A DNA stretch of 64,000 nt from NCBI GenBank assembly GCA_025963285.1, contig JAOPUX010000064.1, positions 1 through 64,000 of the forward strand. Reading direction: 5' to 3'. Both the position numbers and the translations under genes were made by a program. Below, one piece after another: positions 1 through 11,759 of this stretch. The DNA comes from Jatrophihabitans sp. (GTDB taxonomy: Bacteria > Actinomycetota > Actinomycetes > Mycobacteriales > Jatrophihabitantaceae). Under the pieces are notes generated by a model. That model saw only the letters and a list, made by a program, of their open reading frames with translations. It was not told the origin of the DNA and did not search any database. Positions within the stretch are counted from its first letter, which is position 1, and every line of letters begins with the position of its first letter.

Positions 1-179
1 CAACGGGCAATCAACTCGATCCCTGAGCAGTTCGCGGAAAACGCGAGATTCTGCGGGACAACCACGGTTTACTTGGCTGGCGCACAAGAAGCGACTGTCG
101 GCGGTTGACCTTGACCGGACAGCAGCACCACAGCCTGGTCGGGGACGTAGCGCGCAACATCGGTCTTCGGGAGGGCCTC

Positions 180-3100
180 ATGGCAAGTCGGTTCGTGTCG
201 CTACTGGTGGCCGGCGCACTCGTGATCGGGACCGCGAGCGCCGTCACGTCGGTGGCGCACGGCTCGAGCCCGCGCCCCTCGGACGCGACTGCCGCGCCGT
301 TGAGCCCGGCCATCTCGACCACCACGACGGGTACGGACGCAGCCCCCGTCAAGACGACTGCCAGCAAGCACGCCTCCGTCGCGGCACCGATCGGCACCCG
401 TACTCCGAAGGTCAAGATCGTCCCGCACGAGATCGTTTCGCTGCGGACCGCTGATAGCGACACCCGCGTGAACGCCGACGGCACCATGACCACCCGCACC
501 TTCGCCGGCTCGCACTACTACAAGGTCGGCACGACCTACCGCTCGATCGACACCCACCTGATCCCCGACACCGTCACCTCCGACCGTAAGCAGCTTGGGC
601 GACCTGCCGCGAGGGGCGGTGAGACCGCGCAGCCAACCTCCTCGACCGTGCCGATGTACACGGTCCGGGCGAACTCGTGGCGTGCGATCTTCGCGCCGAC
701 GACGTTCACGGGCGGGATGTTGCGAATCGTGGCTGCCGGCGAGACGGTCGGGTTCTCGCCGGTCGGCTCTGCCGTCGTCAACCCGGTCGTGAGCACTGAC
801 AGCACGGGTGCGCAGGTGGTTCGCTACACCGACGTCTTCCCTGGAACCAGCCTCGTCTACACGGTGACGCCGGATGACGTGAAGGAGAGCATCGTCCTCG
901 CGTCGGCGAGTGCCACTGGCACGGTCTCCTTCACCGTCCTCGGCGCCGCGCTCACCAAGATCAAGGGTTCGGTCGCCACTACACCGGCCTTCGCGATCAC
1001 CGGCACCTCCGGCAAACCAGTTCTGGGTGGCCAGTTCGCGGTGTCGCGCGTCAACCTTCTCCTGAATCACTTCGGCCCGACGCAGGCAGGCGCCGCCCTC
1101 ACCCAGGTGTACTCACATGGCCTGCTGACCGTGGCCTTGACGCACGCGTACCTGGCGAAACTGCCGGCCAAGGCCTTCCCGGCCGCGATCGATCCCGGGG
1201 TTGACCGCAGCTTCTTCGGCAACCGCGGCGGCGGGAACTTCGTCTCGTTCGAGACGAACGGCTACACCTGCCCGGCAAACATCTGCAACCTCTATGCGGG
1301 TTCGCTATTCGACGTGAACTACAACCTGCAGTACTGGCGAGGTGCCTTCTACTCGCCCTACGACCGGTTCCGCAGTTCGAACTTCCGGCTCGTGCACGCC
1401 AACCTGCACCTGCAGCAGCGCAGCAACGAATCGTTCTGGACCGGGACCCCGGGCAATCACACCTACTACCTCGGCCACGCGGCCTGCCTGAACAGCTTCA
1501 ACTGCCTCGACGGAAACTGGAACGCGGCGTCCTACTTCGACAGCGCCGGGGACATCGACGCCACGGGCCTGTACCAGGCCATGATCGCTCGGGGCGACTT
1601 CGGTGCCTGGATGATGATCGGCTCGGAGGACGGCACCACCTCGTCGTTCCGCAACTTCGACCCGGACAACAGCTTCGTCGACTTCACCTACGTCGACCAG
1701 CCCTCGGCGCCGTCCTTCGAGTCGCCGCAGAGCGACCAGGTCTACGTCGACCCGCAGGCCTCCTTCCAGCTCAACGGCGTCGGTAACCCGAACAATGGCA
1801 CGCCGCTGCAGTACGAGCTGCTGGTGAGCAGCGCCTCGGGCGGTACCGGAACCGTAATCGACTCCGGCCTGCTCACCTCGACCCAGTGGACCGTCCCGGA
1901 TGGCGTGCTCCAGGACGGCGCGAGCTACTCCGTCCAGGCCCGCAGCTACGACCCGACCAACGGCTACTACAGCAACTGGAGCTCGTCGGTCCCCTTCCAC
2001 ATCGACTCCCGCACCGGCAACGATCCGACCCAGAGCACCGACACCGTAGGGGCATTCGGTGTCGACCTCGCAACCGGTAGCCTCGCCAGCTCCGCCGCGA
2101 GCCATTCCACCGCCTCCCTCGGTGGCGACATCGGCGTGGGCTTCGAATACAGCTCGCCGCTCAAGACGCGGACGGGGCTCGTCGGGAACTACTGGAGCGT
2201 CCCCTCGGGCTACGGGGGGCCGGCGCCCACTACCGCGCCGACCTTGACGCGAGTCGACCAGAACGTCAATTTCAACTGGGGCAGCGACTCTCCGCAGAAC
2301 GGCATCGTCACTCCGGACTGGTTCTACGCGGAATGGCGGGGCTACTTCGTCGCCCCGGCGGCCGGGTCCTACTACCTCGGCGGCTCCAACGACGACATGA
2401 TGAACGTGTCGGTCAACGGTACGAGCGTCTACTCGACCGGAATCTGTGGCGGGCCCTGCTACGGCTCGGCCGTAACACTGGCCGCCGGCCAAGTCGTGCC
2501 GATCACCGTCGACTACGAGGAGTACGGCGGCAGCGCGATGGCCCAGCTGTGGGTCAAGGGTGCAGTCGCCGAGCGGGTCGTGCCCAGCGCGTGGCTGCGG
2601 ACCGGCGTCCGCCCGGTGGCACAGCAGCAGGGTCTGCGCGGGAGCTACTACTACGACAACGGCGGCCACGACCTGGACTCGCCCACGAAGACCCAGTTCC
2701 TCGGTCGCACCGACCCACTGATCAGCTTCAACTGGGGCAGCGGGTCGCCCATCCCGAACGGCCCGACGGATTCGTTCATGGTCCGCTGGACCGGCTACGT
2801 CACAGCCCCTACATCCGGCACGTACTACTTCGGGGCCGCCGGTGACGACGGAACCCGGGTCACGGTCGACGGCACCAAGGTCGAGGAGAACTGGGGCGAT
2901 GCTCAGCCGCTCACCTACGGCTCGAGCATCGCACTGACCGGCGGAAAGCCCGTGCCGATCACCGTGGACTACTACGAGGCCTACGGCGGCGCGGCGATGT
3001 CGCTCTACGTCAAGGGTGACGTCTCCGAGCAGGTGGTGCCGTCCAGCTGGCTCAGCCCGAACGCCCAGGTGCTGCCCACCGGCTGGCAGCTCAGCCTCGA

Positions 3101-6100
3101 TCCCAACGGGTCACTCAACTACGACCAGCTGGTCGCGAACCAGAACAACGTCGTCCTGACGGACTCGGTAGGCACGACTCACGAGTACGTCTGGAACGGC
3201 TCGGGCTACACCCCGCCGGCCAACGAGGACGGCCAGCTCGTCCGCAACGCTGACGGGACGTTCACCCTGCAGGACGTCGACGGCCGGACCTACGTCTTCA
3301 GCTCCAGCGGCGTACTCACCTCGGTCACCGATCCGGTCGACGACCTGCATCCCGCTGCTCTGCGCTACACCTACGCGGGAACCCCCTCGCATCTGACCAC
3401 CATCACCGACGGGGTCACCGCGGGGCGCTTCGCCACGATCGTCTACAGCGGCGACAGCCGATGCGCCGCCGGGACGAGCGGCTTCGACGTCTCGGCCCCG
3501 GCCGGGATGATCTGCGCCGTCATCACCAACGACGGCCGGGCCACCCGGCTCTACTACCGCGCCGGACAGCTCGCCCGCATCGTCAAGCCTGGAGCGGACA
3601 CCACCGACTACCAGTACCAGGCGGTTCAGGACACCGCCGGCACGGTGCTCGGCTACCGGCTCTCGGCCACCCGGGACAACCTTGCTTATCAGGCCATTCG
3701 GGCCGGCGTGCGCCCCAACGAGTCCGACGACCTGACCCAGGCGTTCTACGACGGGCTGGGGCGTGTCTCGCGGATCTCCCTCCCGGCAGCCAACCCCGGT
3801 GACGTCCGTCAGACCTACGAGTACACGTATGGCGTCGGCATCACCCGCGTGCACGAGGTGGGGGCGGCCGAGCCGTACGGCTACTCCCGCAAGGTCACCT
3901 TCGACAGCCTTGACCGCACCACCCAGGACACCGACGTCACCGGCAAGACCGCCAAGAACGTCTGGGACGCCGCGAAGGACCTCCGCTACAGCTCGACCGA
4001 CATCACCGGGCTGACGACGAGCACGGTGTTCGACGACGAGGACCGTCCCGTGGCCTCGTACGGGCCCGCGCCATCGACCTGGTTCGCCACCAGCACCGAC
4101 GCGCTCGGCCACACCGTCATCGTCCCCACAGCCGCGATGGCCGCGCGCGTTCCGCACACCTCGACCCAGTACGACGGCGGGATCACCGGTGCCGCGGTGG
4201 CGTGGTTCGACTACTCCAAGCTGAGCACCGATCAGTCCGGAAGCCTCATCGGCGCACCCCGGCAGCACACCACCGGACTCACTCCGGCCACGCCGGGCCT
4301 GATGGTCGCCGACTTCAGCCACGCTCCGATCACCGCCAGCGCCGGCCAGCAGGGAGTCGGCTTCAGCGCTACCGGCAAGCTGCGCCTCCCCGCGGGCACC
4401 TACTCCGTCTCTGCGGATACAGCTGACGGAGTCCGGGTCTGGGTCAACGACGTGCTGGTCCTGGATAGCTGGACCGATGCCGACTACGGCTCACGTACGG
4501 GTTCCAGCTTCGTCATCTCCAGCTCTGCCCCGGCGAGGGTGCGAGTGGACGCGTACCGGCGTACCGGGTCGACCGGCGGGTTCGACGTCCAGCTCTCGCA
4601 GGCCGGTGGCTTCGGCCCCACGAGCGACTGGTCTGCGTGGCTCAGCCCGGACTACAGCCTCACCACCAGTACGACCGTCTACAACGCGGCGACGGGCAAC
4701 GTCACCGACACCGTCAACTACGGCAGCCGCCCCGAGCTCGGCCTCCCGCTGGCCCAGACCGACACCGGCACTGGGCTCAGCCTGACTGCGCGGAGCAGTT
4801 ACGAGACCGGCGCGTTCCTACGCAAGACAAGCACTGTCGAACCCGGTGGCGGCGGCCGGGTCGCCTACAGCTACTACGGTGCCTCGAGCACCGCTGACAA
4901 CCCGTGCACCGCGACGACCGAGGCGTACCGGCAGGGCGGCATGCTGCAGCTCAAGACCGTCCTCGATCCGGATGGCACGGGACCGGCAGCAGGGCAGACC
5001 GTCCAGACGGTCTATGACGACTCCGGCCATGCCGTCGCCACCCGGGCCAACAACGATCCGTGGACCTGCACGTCCTATGACGCGATGGGCCGACCAACCC
5101 AGGTGGTGACGCCGTCGATCTCGGGCCGCGCAGGACGCACTCTCACCTATAACTATGCCGTGGGGGGCAACCCGCTGATCACCTCCGTGACCGACTCGGT
5201 CACGGGTACCACCACCGTTCAGACCGACCTGCTCGGCCGGACCGTGCGCTATGTCGACACCTTCGGCTATGTCACCAGCGAGTCCTATGACGCGCTCGGT
5301 CGTCCCGCTGTCATCACCTCGGCCAAGGGGGCCGAGACCGCGACCTACGATCAGTTCGGGCGCGTAGCGAGCTACCTGCTCGACGGCGTGGTGTACGCGC
5401 GGATGGCCTACGACCCCTACAGCCGGCTGGCAACAGTCGACTACCCGCAGGCCACCGACGGAACCCACGACCTGCAGCTCACCACGGTGAAGCACGACTC
5501 CGCACAGCAGTCGACCGGGGCCACGCTGACCCTCAGCGACGGTTCGACCTACGACGAGACCGTCGGCCGCGACTGGCAGAGCGGGTCGGTCACGAGCGAC
5601 ACCATCACCGTCGGAGGCAAGACGGTGGCGGCCTCGTATCAGTACGACGGACTCGGGCGCCTCGTCACGGCCAACGTCGACAACTGGAAGTTCGCGTACG
5701 GCTTCAAGGCCGAAGCGGCCAGCTGCGGATCGTCCACGAACACCGCCGCCGGCGCCGATGGCAACCGGACCTCCTACACCGTGACGAACACGATGACCAA
5801 GGCCGTCACGACCTCGACCAGCTGCTACAACTTCGCCGACCAGCTCACCTCCGACACCGATCCGCAGATCGGGACGCCGAGCTACGACGACCACGGCAAC
5901 ATCGTCAGCCTGGCCGGCAACGGCGTGCCAATCACCCTCTCGTACAACGCGAGCGACCAGAACATCGCGATCAGCCAGGGGACGAACCGCGTCGAGTACA
6001 CCCGTGACGGATCGGGTGCGGTGATCGCGAAGCGGGAGTACACCAACGGGGCTCTGACCGCCTCCTACCGCTACTCCGGCGATGTACTCCTCAGCTGCAG

Positions 6101-7157
6101 CCTCACCGATCAGAGCCAGTGCGCAGTGACCGAGCGGTACGCCGCCTTGCCAGGCGGGGTCGAGCTCACGCTGCCCACCGGGGGAACCGGGACCTCCGCC
6201 GCGACCTACTCGATCGAGAACTTCCACGGCGACACCGCGATGACGGTCGGGGCGAACGGGGTGGCCACAAGTTCCGTCTACCTCTACGACCCGTTCGGCA
6301 CCGTGATCGACTCTGCGACCTTCGGAACGTCGAGCACTCCGGCGAACGCGGCGGACGGCGGCATGGGCTGGGCCACCAGCCCCGGCAGACGTGCCGAGAC
6401 GCTGTTCACGACCCCGATCGTCCAGATGGGCGCTCGCGTCTACCTTCCGAGCCTGGGCCGCTTCGCCCAGGTCGACCCCGTGCAGGGCGGCACCCCCAAC
6501 GCGTACACCTACGTGCTGGATCCCATCAACTTCTCGGACTACTCCGGGCAGTGGTTCCACCTGCCGCACTGGGTGAAGACAGTGATCAAGGTGGTCGTCG
6601 TCGCCGCCATCGTGGTCGGCGTGGCCCTGCTGGTCGCCGCGACACTTCCCGAGGACCTTGTCGCCGGGGCGCTGGCCGGGTTGGCCGCTGCCGGAAACGC
6701 CCTGATGAACGCGGCCAGCCGTAGCGCCGGCCTGATCTCGAGAGGCGCATCGGCGGTCGCCCGCGGGCTCAGTGGCGGTGCGGGCGGCGAGGCATCGGGC
6801 TCGGTCGAGAACGAACTGCCGCGGGCCACCGTCACGGAGCTGAAGCCACCGGCGGTGGCCGCCGAGTCAAATGCCGGGATCGATGCGACCCGCTGGCGGG
6901 GCACCACCATGTCCGATGGCGACAGCGTGGCCTATCACTACTACAAGCACGGTTCGCCGCTGGGAGTCGAGCCCGGCCAGTACTTCGACGATGCCAACAC
7001 GTGGGCGGACAACCCAGGTGGAGCCACCCAGGTCATCCGCACGGGGCTCGGGGACGGAAATCTGGGGTGGACGTATCGAACCCAGGATCTTCCCGGCGGC
7101 ACCCTCGATGACGACGGCAACATCATTACCTTCTGGTACGACTCCAAGATCAAATGA
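180..7157 (+). CDS. RHS/YD-repeat surface protein with PA14 modules and toxin-like tip
   Basis: A 2,325-residue exported protein. The ATG at 180 is preferred to an in-frame start at 105 because it follows GGGAGG and opens a signal peptide ([17 protein letters not shown]). After a DNRLRE-like region (about 370-520) and an Ig/FN3-like stretch come two PA14-like modules (about 668-815 and 818-955, with [15 protein letters not shown] and [15 protein letters not shown]), YD repeats from about 1000, a third PA14-like insert (about 1375-1475) and the RHS-associated core near 2086-2125 ([16 protein letters not shown]). A hydrophobic segment (about 2132-2180) and a tail of about 95 residues rich in Tyr, Asp and Gly ([12 protein letters not shown]) end the protein. 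RHS families usually carry a variable toxin payload there, but I cannot assign this tail. No immunity-like gene follows. It looks functionally unrelated to the catabolic genes. Confidence 0.9.
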   Translation: MASRFVSLLVAGALVIGTASAVTSVAHGSSPRPSDATAAPLSPAISTTTTGTDAAPVKTTASKHASVAAPIGTRTPKVKIVPHEIVSLRTADSDTRVNADGTMTTRTFAGSHYYKVGTTYRSIDTHLIPDTVTSDRKQLGRPAARGGETAQPTSSTVPMYTVRANSWRAIFAPTTFTGGMLRIVAAGETVGFSPVGSAVVNPVVSTDSTGAQVVRYTDVFPGTSLVYTVTPDDVKESIVLASASATGTVSFTVLGAALTKIKGSVATTPAFAITGTSGKPVLGGQFAVSRVNLLLNHFGPTQAGAALTQVYSHGLLTVALTHAYLAKLPAKAFPAAIDPGVDRSFFGNRGGGNFVSFETNGYTCPANICNLYAGSLFDVNYNLQYWRGAFYSPYDRFRSSNFRLVHANLHLQQRSNESFWTGTPGNHTYYLGHAACLNSFNCLDGNWNAASYFDSAGDIDATGLYQAMIARGDFGAWMMIGSEDGTTSSFRNFDPDNSFVDFTYVDQPSAPSFESPQSDQVYVDPQASFQLNGVGNPNNGTPLQYELLVSSASGGTGTVIDSGLLTSTQWTVPDGVLQDGASYSVQARSYDPTNGYYSNWSSSVPFHIDSRTGNDPTQSTDTVGAFGVDLATGSLASSAASHSTASLGGDIGVGFEYSSPLKTRTGLVGNYWSVPSGYGGPAPTTAPTLTRVDQNVNFNWGSDSPQNGIVTPDWFYAEWRGYFVAPAAGSYYLGGSNDDMMNVSVNGTSVYSTGICGGPCYGSAVTLAAGQVVPITVDYEEYGGSAMAQLWVKGAVAERVVPSAWLRTGVRPVAQQQGLRGSYYYDNGGHDLDSPTKTQFLGRTDPLISFNWGSGSPIPNGPTDSFMVRWTGYVTAPTSGTYYFGAAGDDGTRVTVDGTKVEENWGDAQPLTYGSSIALTGGKPVPITVDYYEAYGGAAMSLYVKGDVSEQVVPSSWLSPNAQVLPTGWQLSLDPNGSLNYDQLVANQNNVVLTDSVGTTHEYVWNGSGYTPPANEDGQLVRNADGTFTLQDVDGRTYVFSSSGVLTSVTDPVDDLHPAALRYTYAGTPSHLTTITDGVTAGRFATIVYSGDSRCAAGTSGFDVSAPAGMICAVITNDGRATRLYYRAGQLARIVKPGADTTDYQYQAVQDTAGTVLGYRLSATRDNLAYQAIRAGVRPNESDDLTQAFYDGLGRVSRISLPAANPGDVRQTYEYTYGVGITRVHEVGAAEPYGYSRKVTFDSLDRTTQDTDVTGKTAKNVWDAAKDLRYSSTDITGLTTSTVFDDEDRPVASYGPAPSTWFATSTDALGHTVIVPTAAMAARVPHTSTQYDGGITGAAVAWFDYSKLSTDQSGSLIGAPRQHTTGLTPATPGLMVADFSHAPITASAGQQGVGFSATGKLRLPAGTYSVSADTADGVRVWVNDVLVLDSWTDADYGSRTGSSFVISSSAPARVRVDAYRRTGSTGGFDVQLSQAGGFGPTSDWSAWLSPDYSLTTSTTVYNAATGNVTDTVNYGSRPELGLPLAQTDTGTGLSLTARSSYETGAFLRKTSTVEPGGGGRVAYSYYGASSTADNPCTATTEAYRQGGMLQLKTVLDPDGTGPAAGQTVQTVYDDSGHAVATRANNDPWTCTSYDAMGRPTQVVTPSISGRAGRTLTYNYAVGGNPLITSVTDSVTGTTTVQTDLLGRTVRYVDTFGYVTSESYDALGRPAVITSAKGAETATYDQFGRVASYLLDGVVYARMAYDPYSRLATVDYPQATDGTHDLQLTTVKHDSAQQSTGATLTLSDGSTYDETVGRDWQSGSVTSDTITVGGKTVAASYQYDGLGRLVTANVDNWKFAYGFKAEAASCGSSTNTAAGADGNRTSYTVTNTMTKAVTTSTSCYNFADQLTSDTDPQIGTPSYDDHGNIVSLAGNGVPITLSYNASDQNIAISQGTNRVEYTRDGSGAVIAKREYTNGALTASYRYSGDVLLSCSLTDQSQCAVTERYAALPGGVELTLPTGGTGTSAATYSIENFHGDTAMTVGANGVATSSVYLYDPFGTVIDSATFGTSSTPANAADGGMGWATSPGRRAETLFTTPIVQMGARVYLPSLGRFAQVDPVQGGTPNAYTYVLDPINFSDYSGQWFHLPHWVKTVIKVVVVAAIVVGVALLVAATLPEDLVAGALAGLAAAGNALMNAASRSAGLISRGASAVARGLSGGAGGEASGSVENELPRATVTELKPPAVAAESNAGIDATRWRGTTMSDGDSVAYHYYKHGSPLGVEPGQYFDDANTWADNPGGATQVIRTGLGDGNLGWTYRTQDLPGGTLDDDGNIITFWYDSKIK

Positions 7158-7447
7158 TCGCGGGGCGTACACGGCTCAACGCTGGAGACTTCCGCTCGAC
7201 TGGCTAGAGCGGGGCACGGGCAACCACCGACGGAGTTGCAGTCGAGTCGTCCTTGCCCGTGGCGCACGCGCACTAATGCTGTCCAATGCCGGGTTTCACC
7301 GACCGCGCGCTCAAAATGACCGCAAGCTGTGTCGACGGTCAACATCCCGCACCTAGGACGGTGTCGACGGGGGCGACATAATTACAGCGTATCGCTGAGT
7401 GGGACGCTGCGCTGGTGTCGACGGGGCTTGGCCGCGACAGTGACGCC
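7158..7447. promoter_or_regulatory. Leader of the meta-cleavage operon with three direct repeats
   Basis: A 290-base non-coding stretch between the RHS gene and the hydratase gene. It holds three exact copies of GTGTCGACGG at 7329-7338, 7361-7370 and 7415-7424, all in the same orientation and each containing the GTCGAC palindrome. An AT-richer patch (ACATAATTACAG, about 7376-7387) lies between copies 2 and 3 and could be part of a promoter. No gene or terminator hairpin is evident. Confidence 0.5.
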
Positions 7448-8251
7448 ATGACCGAGTCCACTACCGAGCGCACGGCGGAGATCGCGGCCGCTGCCGAGCG
7501 CCTCATCGAGGCCGACGCCAGCGGCGTGCCGTGCGCGCCCGTCCGCAGCCTGATCGGCCGCGAGGACATCGCCGCCGCCTACGCCGTGCAGGAGCAGATC
7601 ACGGCCCGTCGCATCGACGGTGGAGCGACGGTGATCGGCCGCAAGATCGGCCTGACGTCGGAGGCGGTGCAGAACCAGCTGGGCGTCAGCCAGCCGGACT
7701 TCGGCGTGCTCTTCAACGACATGGCCTACCGGGACGGTGACACCGTGCCGTTCTCCGGCGTACTGCAGCCGCGGGTAGAGGCCGAGGTGGCCTTCGTCCT
7801 GAGACATGACCTGGCCGACGGCCCGCTCGACTACGCGCAGGTCCACGACGCGATCGAGTACGCCGTCGCCGCGCTCGAGGTCTGCGGCAGCCGGGTCGAG
7901 GGCTGGGACATCAGCTTCGGCGACACCGTCGCCGACAACGCCTCAGCCGGTGCATTCGTACTGAGCGGCGAGCGCCACTCCCTCGACCAGGTGGTGCCGA
8001 AGGACGTCTCGATGGAGATGCGGATCGACGGCGAGGTTGTGTCGACCGGCACCGGAGCGGCGTGCCTCGGCGATCCGGTCCAGGCCGTCGTCTGGCTCGC
8101 CCAGCAGGCCCGCGAGTTCGGCGAGCCGCTGCGTGCCGGTCAGGTCATCCTCTCCGGCGCACTCGGCGCGATGCGCCCCGTCACCCCCGGCGCCGCCGTC
8201 GTCGCCACCATCACCGGACTGGGCAGCGTCTCAGTCAACTTCAGCGAGTGA
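7448..8251 (+). CDS. mhpD: 2-hydroxypenta-2,4-dienoate hydratase (MhpD/HsaE type)
   Basis: A 267-residue member of the fumarylacetoacetate-hydrolase-fold hydratases that add water to 2-hydroxypenta-2,4-dienoate (or an alkyl homologue) to give 4-hydroxy-2-oxovalerate. Family features include [19 protein letters not shown], the acidic metal-site segment VEAEVAFVL, and LSGALGAM near the C-terminus. ATG 7448 is chosen over an upstream in-frame GTG at 7415, which lies inside the third leader repeat and would add a non-conserved extension. It is the first gene of a three-gene operon, with 8 bases to the next gene. It takes the product of the C-C hydrolase encoded at 51275-52132. Confidence 0.93.
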   Translation: MTESTTERTAEIAAAAERLIEADASGVPCAPVRSLIGREDIAAAYAVQEQITARRIDGGATVIGRKIGLTSEAVQNQLGVSQPDFGVLFNDMAYRDGDTVPFSGVLQPRVEAEVAFVLRHDLADGPLDYAQVHDAIEYAVAALEVCGSRVEGWDISFGDTVADNASAGAFVLSGERHSLDQVVPKDVSMEMRIDGEVVSTGTGAACLGDPVQAVVWLAQQAREFGEPLRAGQVILSGALGAMRPVTPGAAVVATITGLGSVSVNFSE

Positions 8252-8259
8252 GGACTGAC

Positions 8260-9201
8260 ATGACCAAGACGAAGGTCGCCATCATCGGCTCGGGCAACAT
8301 CGGCACCGACCTGATGATCAAAGTCATGCGCACCAGCCAGTACCTCGAGATGGGCGCGATGGTCGGCATCGACCCGACGTCGGACGGCCTTGCCCGCGCC
8401 GCCCGCCTCGGTGTCGCGACGACCCATGAAGGTGTCGACGGGCTGATGGCGTTGCCGAACTTTGCCGAGATCGGCATCGTCTTCGACGCCACCTCGGCCG
8501 GCGCGCACATCGCCAACGCCGCCAAGCTCGCCCCGCTCGGCAAGCGGCTCATCGACCTCACCCCCGCGGCGATCGGCCCGTACGTGATCCCGGCGGTCAA
8601 CATCGAGGACCACCTCGACGCACCGAACGTCAACATGGTGACCTGCGGCGGGCAGGCTACCATCCCGATCGTCGCCGCCATCTCCCGCGTGGTGCCGGTC
8701 GAGTACGCCGAGATCGTGGCCTCGATCGCGTCCAAGTCCGCTGGACCGGGCACGCGGGCCAACATCGACGAGTTCACCGAGACCACCTCTGCCGCCATCA
8801 CCCAGGTAGGCGGCGCCAAGAGCGGCAAGGCGATCATCATCCTCAACCCGGCCGAACCGCCGCTGATCATGCGCGACACGGTCTTCGCGCTCATCAGCGC
8901 ACCGAAGGAGGGCATCTTCGAGGAGATCACCGCATCGATCGAGAAGATGGTCGGTGACGTCGCCGCGTACGTCCCGGGCTACCGCCTCAAGCAGCAGGTC
9001 CAGTTCGCCGAGATCCCCGCCGACCAGCCGGTGCACACCCTGCTCGCGCCCGATGCCGATCAACCCACCCACCAGGTGTCGGTCTTCCTCGAGGTGGAGG
9101 GGGCCGCGCACTACCTGCCCGCCTACGCCGGGAACCTCGACATCATGACCTCGGCCGCCCTGCAGATGGCCGAGCGCATCGCCGCCGCCAACCAGGACTG
9201 A
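8260..9201 (+). CDS. mhpF: Acylating acetaldehyde dehydrogenase (MhpF/HsaG type)
   Basis: A 313-residue NAD-dependent enzyme that turns acetaldehyde (or propanal) into the acyl-CoA. The Rossmann motif IGSGNIGTD is at residues 9-17 and the catalytic Cys is expected at 129 in MVTCGGQA, the classical signature. The start follows GTGAGGA, 8 bases after the hydratase stop. In this family it forms a channelling complex with the aldolase encoded next, 14 bases downstream, so free aldehyde need not leave the complex. Length matches the family. Confidence 0.95.
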   Translation: MTKTKVAIIGSGNIGTDLMIKVMRTSQYLEMGAMVGIDPTSDGLARAARLGVATTHEGVDGLMALPNFAEIGIVFDATSAGAHIANAAKLAPLGKRLIDLTPAAIGPYVIPAVNIEDHLDAPNVNMVTCGGQATIPIVAAISRVVPVEYAEIVASIASKSAGPGTRANIDEFTETTSAAITQVGGAKSGKAIIILNPAEPPLIMRDTVFALISAPKEGIFEEITASIEKMVGDVAAYVPGYRLKQQVQFAEIPADQPVHTLLAPDADQPTHQVSVFLEVEGAAHYLPAYAGNLDIMTSAALQMAERIAAANQD

Positions 9202-9215
9202 GAGAACCAGACCCC

Positions 9216-10238
9216 ATGAGCACCCAGATCTTCGTCCAGGACGTCACCCTCCGCGACGGCATGCACGCCATCCGCCACCGGATCACCCCCGCCGACGTGA
9301 AACGGATCGTCGTCGCCCTCGACGACGCCGGTGTCGACGCCCTCGAGGTGGCCCACGGCGACGGCCTCGCCGGCGGCTCGCTCAACTACGGCCCCGGCTC
9401 CAACACCGACTGGGAGTGGATCGAAGCCGCCGCCAGCGTCCTCAAGCGAGCCCGGCTCACCACCCTGCTACTCCCCGGCGTCGGCACGATCCACGAACTC
9501 AAGCGCGCCTGGGACCTCGGCGTCCGGTCCGTGCGCATCGCTACGCACTGCACCGAGGCCGACATCTCCGCCCAGCACATCGCCGCCGCCCGCGAGATCG
9601 GCATGGACGTCGCCGGCTTCCTCATGCTCTCCCACATGGCCCCACCCGATGAGCTCGCCCGGCAGGCCAAGCTGATGGAGTCCTACGGCGCGCAGTGCGT
9701 CTACGTCACCGACTCCGGCGGCCGACTGACCATGAACGACGTCGCCGCCCGCGTGCGGGCCTACCGGGACGTCCTCGACCCCGCCACCGAGATCGGCATC
9801 CACGCCCACGAGAACCTCTCGCTCTCGGTGGCCAACTCCGTCGTCGCCGTGGAGAACGGCGTCTACCGCGTCGACGCCTCACTCGCCGGACACGGCGCCG
9901 GCGCAGGCAACTGCCCCATCGAGGCCTTCATCGCCGTCGCCAACCTGTCCGGGTTCGAGCACCGCTGCGACCTCTTCGCACTGCAGGACGCCGCCGACGA
10001 CATCGTCCGCCCGCTCCAGGACCGGCCCGTGCGCGTCGACCGCGAGACCCTCACACTCGGCTACGCCGGCGTCTACTCCTCGTTCCTGCGCCACGCCGAG
10101 AACGCCGCCAAGCGCTACGACGTCGACATCCGCGCCATCCTCACCGAATGCGGCCAGCGCCGCCTCGTCGGCGGCCAGGAGGACATGATCATCGACATCG
10201 CGCTCGACATGGTCGCCCAACGCGAACCCGCCAGCTGA
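9216..10238 (+). CDS. mhpE: 4-hydroxy-2-oxovalerate aldolase (MhpE/HsaF type)
   Basis: A 340-residue DRE-TIM metallolyase that splits 4-hydroxy-2-oxoacids into pyruvate and an aldehyde. The N-terminal [12 protein letters not shown] carries the conserved Arg-Asp pair and His of the active site, and [13 protein letters not shown] supplies the metal-binding His residues. It ends the operon with the hydratase and dehydrogenase genes, so the three together turn the dienoate into pyruvate plus acyl-CoA. Length and gene order are the standard ones. Confidence 0.95.
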   Translation: MSTQIFVQDVTLRDGMHAIRHRITPADVKRIVVALDDAGVDALEVAHGDGLAGGSLNYGPGSNTDWEWIEAAASVLKRARLTTLLLPGVGTIHELKRAWDLGVRSVRIATHCTEADISAQHIAAAREIGMDVAGFLMLSHMAPPDELARQAKLMESYGAQCVYVTDSGGRLTMNDVAARVRAYRDVLDPATEIGIHAHENLSLSVANSVVAVENGVYRVDASLAGHGAGAGNCPIEAFIAVANLSGFEHRCDLFALQDAADDIVRPLQDRPVRVDRETLTLGYAGVYSSFLRHAENAAKRYDVDIRAILTECGQRRLVGGQEDMIIDIALDMVAQREPAS

Positions 10239-10248
10239 GAAGCACAGC

Positions 10249-10275
10249 GCGGCACGCTCCGCCAGACCGTGCCGC
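10249..10275. terminator. Hairpin between convergent aldolase and reductase genes
   Basis: GCGGCACG (10249-10256) and CGTGCCGC (10268-10275) form a perfect 8-bp stem with an 11-base loop, just after the aldolase stop and between two genes that run toward each other. There is no T run. Confidence 0.4.
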
Positions 10276-10371
10276 AGGGGCGGTGCGGTCGTCGTCGCGG
10301 GCGTCGCAGCTGGCCGAATTCGGTGGTGGCCAGGGGAGCCTGCCCGCCGACGCGGCGGCGGAGCGCTGGGC

Positions 10372-11493
10372 TCACCCGCGGAGCGAGGCGATCACCCCGG
10401 CGACATCCGCGCCTGCTTCGATCTCGCCGCGAAGCCGCATGATCGCGGCCGCAGCCGCGAAGCCGACCACCCCGGTGAGCGCTCCGTTGCGCGAGTAGAC
10501 GGCGACGGTACGGGCCTTCGGCCCCCACTGCAGCACCTCGACATCGTCGTCGGCACTCGGGCTGCCGAGCCCTTGGAGCTTGAGGCCGTACTGATCGCTC
10601 CACCAGTACGCCACCTGCGGCCCTCGCACCGGCTGGCCGGTGATCAGCGCGGCGACATGATCGGCCTGCTCCCCCGCTCGCGTCCAGTGCTCATGGCGCC
10701 GCCCGGCCCAACTCGCCACATCACCCACCGCGTAGACCCCGGGCGCCGCGACACCGTCTGCGTCACAGAGCACCCCGTCGCCCACCGCAACATCGCTCCC
10801 GGCGAGCCAGCCCGTGTCCGGCACGGCACCGACCGCCACCAGCACCTCGTCAGCCTCCCCGGCAAGCCGGGCAACATCGGCGGGGTCGGCGCCCAGGTGC
10901 AGGTGCACCCCCTGCTCTGCGTGCAGCTGCGCGACAAGGCCGGCGACCGCCGGGCCGACAACCCGGATCATCGGCCCAGCCAGAACATCGACGAGATCGA
11001 CCTCAACCCCCATCGCCCGAGCACTCGCCGCAACCTCGCAGCCCACCAGCCCGGCCCCGATCACCGCCAGCCGCACCCCCGGCCGCAGCGCCTCCCGCAG
11101 CGCGAGCGCGTCATCCAGAGTCCGCAAGACATGGCCCTCGATCCCGGCGAGCCGGCGAGGTACGGCCCCGGTCGCGATCACGACGGCGTCGTAGGCCACC
11201 TCGCCCAGCTTGGTGTGAACCACCCCAGCCGCCACATCGATCGCGACTGCCGCCTCGCCCAGCCGCGGCTGAACCCGCAACGCGTCAAACTCAGCCTCGG
11301 CACGCAGCACCGTCTCACCACGCTCACCGCGCAGTACCGCCTTGGAGAGCGGCGGCCGGTCATAGGGCAGATGCTGCTCGGCACCAAGAAGCTCGATCAC
11401 TCCGGCGAAGCCCCGCTCGCGCAGCCGCTCGGCGGTGCGCAGGCCGGCAAGACCCGCGCCGATGATGACGACGCGCCGGACGGGCTGTGGCAT
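10372..11493 (-). CDS. FAD/NAD(P)H ferredoxin reductase of oxygenase systems
   Basis: A 373-residue two-dinucleotide-domain flavoprotein of the BphA4/HcaD and P450-redoxin reductase family. The FAD motif VVIIGAGLAGLRTAE is at residues 8-22, the NAD motif is VIGAGLVGCEVA, GVYAVGDVA is the third FAD contact, and the C-terminal WWSDQYGLKLQGLG is typical. ATG 11493 is chosen because it has a Shine-Dalgarno (CGGAG) and directly precedes the FAD motif; the reading frame stays open to 11709, across the operator at 11691. It probably feeds electrons to a ferredoxin for the Rieske oxygenase or a P450, but no Rieske ferredoxin gene lies beside it. It is divergent from the TPP-enzyme gene. Confidence 0.9.
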   Translation of the reverse strand: MPQPVRRVVIIGAGLAGLRTAERLRERGFAGVIELLGAEQHLPYDRPPLSKAVLRGERGETVLRAEAEFDALRVQPRLGEAAVAIDVAAGVVHTKLGEVAYDAVVIATGAVPRRLAGIEGHVLRTLDDALALREALRPGVRLAVIGAGLVGCEVAASARAMGVEVDLVDVLAGPMIRVVGPAVAGLVAQLHAEQGVHLHLGADPADVARLAGEADEVLVAVGAVPDTGWLAGSDVAVGDGVLCDADGVAAPGVYAVGDVASWAGRRHEHWTRAGEQADHVAALITGQPVRGPQVAYWWSDQYGLKLQGLGSPSADDDVEVLQWGPKARTVAVYSRNGALTGVVGFAAAAAIMRLRGEIEAGADVAGVIASLRG

Positions 11494-11690
11494 CTGAACT
11501 CCGAGGGTGTGAGGCAGTCGGGTCGGCGGGCGACGGCCAGATCGGTCGTTCCCGTTGAGCGGAAGCAGCGGCGATGCTAACCCCGGCCCTGCCCCAGCCG
11601 ACGATTCGACACGGCGGCGGTCAAGCGCCTCGAGTTCGGCCACCCGGACACCCTGCGATCGGGATTCTGGAACGGAGGACGGCGCCAAAG

Positions 11691-11707
11691 CCTGGACCCA
11701 GGATACC
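11691..11707. promoter_or_regulatory. Operator site, wide-spaced form (CCTGG-AC-CCAGGATAC)
   Basis: Shares 16 consecutive bases (CCTGGACCCAGGATAC) with the site at 14344-14359. It lies 53 bases before the TPP-enzyme start and in the long leader of the divergent reductase gene. Confidence 0.65.
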
Positions 11708-11759
11708 ATCGGCAGGTTCGGCGGAGAAGGTCCCCGACGACGTCGGGAGGCAGATCTCC

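Noticed and set aside
1305..2669. Long open frame opposite the RHS gene (also 3111-4322 and 4818-6569)
   Set aside because: These mirror the codon phase of a high-GC gene on the other strand; the products are Arg/Gly/Val-rich with no recognisable domain, while the RHS frame shows clear domains throughout.
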